A stretch of DNA of 64,000 nucleotides from Amycolatopsis sp. QT-25 (GTDB taxonomy: Bacteria > Actinomycetota > Actinomycetes > Mycobacteriales > Pseudonocardiaceae). Each line of letters begins with the position of its first letter. The first letter of the stretch is position 1. The notes beneath the pieces are model-generated. The model worked only from the letters and a program-made list of their open reading frames with translations. It was not told the origin of the DNA and did not search any database. This document shows positions 61,957-64,000 of the stretch, piece after piece. The translations under genes were made by a program, and so were the position numbers. The stretch spans positions 7,192,001 to 7,256,000 of the forward strand of contig NZ_CP120210.1 of NCBI RefSeq assembly GCF_029369745.1. The letters are read 5' to 3'.

Positions 61957-63338
61957 TACTGCAATGACATTTCGTTATAGAGTGGTTGAGTGTGTCGGTT
62001 AGGCTTTGGCCCGGCGATCGTGTAGTTGATCTCCTGTGTTGGAGATGGCGACGGGTTGGTCGGCGCATTTCACTGCGTTCGCGGGGCGGTTCGCGTCGCG
62101 GTTCTCGCGGGTGGAGCCGCGGCGTCAGATGGTGTCTTACCTGCGGGGACTGCTGGCTGAAGTCGAGCGCAAGAACGGCTGGACCCTGGCGGAGATGGCC
62201 GGCGAGGCCGGCCCGCAGGGCATGCAGCGGCTGCTGAACTTCTACGCCTGGGACGCCGAAGGCGTGCGTGATGATGTGCGGGCCACGGTGGTCGAGGTGC
62301 TGGCGGACGCCGAACGTGGCGTGTTGATCGCGGACGAGACCGGGTTCGTGAAGAAGGGCACGAAGTCCGCGGGCGTAGCGCGCCAGTATTCGGGCACGGC
62401 CGGGCGCATCGAGAATTCGCAGATCGGCGTGTTCTTGGCGTATGTATCGGCTCGGGGGCGGGCTTTGATCGATCGGGAGTTGTATCTACCGAAAGAGTGG
62501 ATCGCCGATCGGGATCGGTGCAGCGCTGCGGGCATTCCTAACGGCGTCGGATTCGCGACGAAACCCGAACTGGCGCAATTAATGTTGGAACGCGCGCTCG
62601 CCGCGAGTATCCCGTTCGCGTGGTTCACCGCCGACGAAGCGTACGGGCAGGTTGGACGGCTGCGGCTCTGGCTGGAAGAACACGACATCGCACATGTACT
62701 GGCGGTGCCCAAGTCCCAGATGGTGATTTCCATGGATCTGCGGCAGCGGCGCGCCCACTCGGTTATCGCGGACGCCGCCCCGACTGCCTGGCAGCGCCTG
62801 TCCTGCGGCGATGGCGCCCACGGGCAGCGGATCTACGATTGGGCCGTAGTTGACATCCGCCCGCTGCGCCGGCGAGAAGTCGGCCACTGGCTGCTGGCCC
62901 GCCGCTCGGTCAGCGACCCCACCGAGATTTCCTACTACATTTGCTTTGGCCCCGCCGAAACCGATCTCCGAGAACTGGTACGCGTCGCTGGCAGCCGCTG
63001 GGCGATCGAAGAAAGTTTCCAAACCGCAAAGAACGAAACCGGGCTCGACCACTACCAGGTCCGCCGATACGAAGCATGGTATCGGCATATAACTCTCTCC
63101 ATGGCAGCGGCAGCATTCCTCGTCATCACTCGAGAGACCGCAAAAAAAGGGGATCTACACCCGGCCTGATACCGCTCACGTCCAACGAAATCCGCAAGCT
63201 ATTCAACCGTGTCACCACGCGGGTCCAGCACACAATCCAGCACGCTATGCACTGGTCACGATGGCGACGAACCAGCCAAGCCCGCGCCCGAACCAGCCAC
63301 TACCGCCGGCGCGGCCATCACGAAGTGTCATTGCAGTA
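61957..63338 (+). mobile_element. IS701-family insertion sequence, copy 2
   Basis: Identical to the 41554-42935 element except for one base seen in the transposase (A at 62540 instead of G at 42137). Flanked by TTAG on both sides (61953-61956 and 63339-63342). The near identity indicates very recent transposition. Confidence 0.93.
62036..63169 (+). CDS. IS701-family transposase (upstream frame), copy 2
   Basis: The same 377-aa frame as at 41633-42766, with one substitution (GIPNGVG instead of GIPDGVG). The A7G4 run at 63142-63152 and the open -1 frame ending at TAG 63340-63342 are unchanged, so the possible frameshift product is kept in both copies. Confidence 0.9.
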   Translation: MLEMATGWSAHFTAFAGRFASRFSRVEPRRQMVSYLRGLLAEVERKNGWTLAEMAGEAGPQGMQRLLNFYAWDAEGVRDDVRATVVEVLADAERGVLIADETGFVKKGTKSAGVARQYSGTAGRIENSQIGVFLAYVSARGRALIDRELYLPKEWIADRDRCSAAGIPNGVGFATKPELAQLMLERALAASIPFAWFTADEAYGQVGRLRLWLEEHDIAHVLAVPKSQMVISMDLRQRRAHSVIADAAPTAWQRLSCGDGAHGQRIYDWAVVDIRPLRRREVGHWLLARRSVSDPTEISYYICFGPAETDLRELVRVAGSRWAIEESFQTAKNETGLDHYQVRRYEAWYRHITLSMAAAAFLVITRETAKKGDLHPA

Positions 63339-63350
63339 TTAGAGCGTGTC

Positions 63351-63824
63351 TTACGTGGTGAGCTTTCGGAGTTTCTTGTGGCAGGTGAGGGCGGCTCCGA
63401 GGGTAAGGAAGGCGAGGAAGTGTTCGGCTTTGCGTTCGTAGCGCAGGGTGAGGCGGCGGTATCCGGTGAGCCAGGCCATGGTTCGCTCGATCACCCAGCG
63501 GTGTTTGCCGAGTTTGTCCGCGGATTCGATGCCTTTGCGGGCGATGCGGACTGTGATGCCGCGGTCGCGGACCCAGTGTCGGAGCGCGGGCTGGTCGTAG
63601 GCCTTGTCGGCGTGCAGCTTGGCGGGCTTGCGGCGTCGCGGGCCTCGGTGGGACTTGACCGCGGGGATCGCCATCACCAGGGGTTTGAGCGCGAGCGAGT
63701 CGTGGGTGTTCGCGGCGGAGATCGCGATCGTGAGCGGCAGGCCGGCACGGTCGGACAGGACGTGGATTTTCGAGCCGGGTTTACCTCGGTCGACCGGGCT
63801 GGGGCCGGTCAGAGATCCCCCTTT
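63351..63824 (-). CDS. IS5-family transposase OrfB
   Basis: The downstream frame of a two-frame DDE transposase: GSLTGPSPVDRGKPGSKIHV, TIAISAANTHDSLALKPL, KLHADKAYDQPALRHWVRDR and the final RWVIERTMAWLTGYRRLTLR, which carry the second Asp and the Glu of the catalytic triad. It has no clear start and is probably made by -1 frameshifting from OrfA at a GAAAAAGGGGG site (63828-63817). Confidence 0.85.
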   Translation of the reverse strand, partial: KGGSLTGPSPVDRGKPGSKIHVLSDRAGLPLTIAISAANTHDSLALKPLVMAIPAVKSHRGPRRRKPAKLHADKAYDQPALRHWVRDRGITVRIARKGIESADKLGKHRWVIERTMAWLTGYRRLTLRYERKAEHFLAFLTLGAALTCHKKLRKLTT

Positions 63825-64000
63825 TTCGCGCGGACGGAGGCGCCGTCCACGATCGCACGACTCCAGTCGAGCAAGCCCCGGCTGCCCAGTTCGTCAAGCA
63901 GTACACGATGGAGCTCGCGCCATAGCCCGGCCTCTGTCCATTGCGCGAACCGGCGGTGCGCGGTCTGGAAGGGCACGCCGAACGACGGCGGCAGATCCCG
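63809..64000 (-). CDS. IS5-family transposase OrfA, 5' part outside the window
   Basis: The visible C-terminal end of OrfA: RDLPPSFGVPFQTAHRRFAQ, ELHRVLLDELGSRGLLDWSR and AIVDGASVRAKKGDL, ending at TGA 63809. The first catalytic Asp lies in IVDGASVRA. The start is beyond position 64000. Confidence 0.85.
   Translation of the reverse strand, partial: RDLPPSFGVPFQTAHRRFAQWTEAGLWRELHRVLLDELGSRGLLDWSRAIVDGASVRAKKGDL

Larger units (their letters stand above)
63343..64000 (-). mobile_element. Partial IS5-family element
   Basis: An IS5-family element running off the right end of the window. Its visible terminus AGCGTGTCTTACGTGGTGA starts directly after the TTAG of IS701 copy 2 and matches the terminus at 42940 at nearly all positions. 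It carries two overlapping frames, the usual IS5/IS427-type layout. Confidence 0.85.

Overview
The window reads as chromosomal DNA of a high-GC actinomycete of the Pseudonocardiaceae type (Amycolatopsis-like). This rests on the codon use, many GTG/TTG starts, a bifunctional geosmin synthase, GAF-ANTAR regulators, several ECF sigma factors and a CU044_5270-type sigma partner. The genus is an inference; no rRNA or marker gene is present.

1-16.5 kb, core-like. A minus-strand operon boxC-boxB-bclA encodes aerobic benzoate breakdown through benzoyl-CoA epoxidation (boxA is not in the window). It is followed by a hydrolase, a CoA-binding protein, an IclR regulator, a short sigma-like gene, an ECF42 sigma factor with its DGPF partner, an Rsm22-like methyltransferase, a LysR regulator, a fused GAF-ANTAR-GAF-ANTAR protein and another sigma factor. 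A palindromic repeat starts exactly at the stop codons of three genes here.

16.5-34.5 kb. A secreted GH64 glucanase, geosmin synthase, a DUF3800-like protein, an ArsR-SRPBCC fusion with a clear operator dyad, and a 738-aa protein joining an SF1 helicase to a C-terminal PD-(D/E)XK nuclease-like domain (candidate defence or repair enzyme). Next come DUF2231 and MBL-fold genes, a two-gene membrane M48-type protease module, a secreted RTX-repeat protein, and two tandem secreted beta-helix proteins ending at a 25-bp hairpin.

34.5-54.3 kb, regulatory and accessory. VOC and DUF5994 proteins, a decayed AI-2E transporter, a two-gene GAF-ANTAR pair that is the unfused version of the 14-kb gene, and an ECF sigma/anti-sigma-like pair. 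Then an IS701-family element beside an IS5-family remnant, an SDR/MerR operon with a MerR-type promoter, a TetR/membrane-protein divergon, a MocR regulator divergent from an aminotransferase and a PLP decarboxylase, and an HTH-ImmA/IrrE protease overlapping an unknown gene.

54.4-64 kb, mobile. Two direct copies of a tRNA-Thr-like 3' half with about 110-190 bp of shared flank bound about 7 kb that looks like a decayed integrated element: integrase remnant, a three-gene small-membrane/HTH-membrane/Sel1 module, a broken parA, a TetR-GAPDH pair (possible metabolic-poison resistance) and a frameshifted Tn3-family transposase. Beyond the second copy lie a near-identical IS701 copy and a partial IS5-family element.

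Dispersed intergenic repeats (around 18.1-18.5, 32.1, 41.3-41.5 and 44.0 kb) link the regions. No CRISPR array, rRNA or complete tRNA was found.
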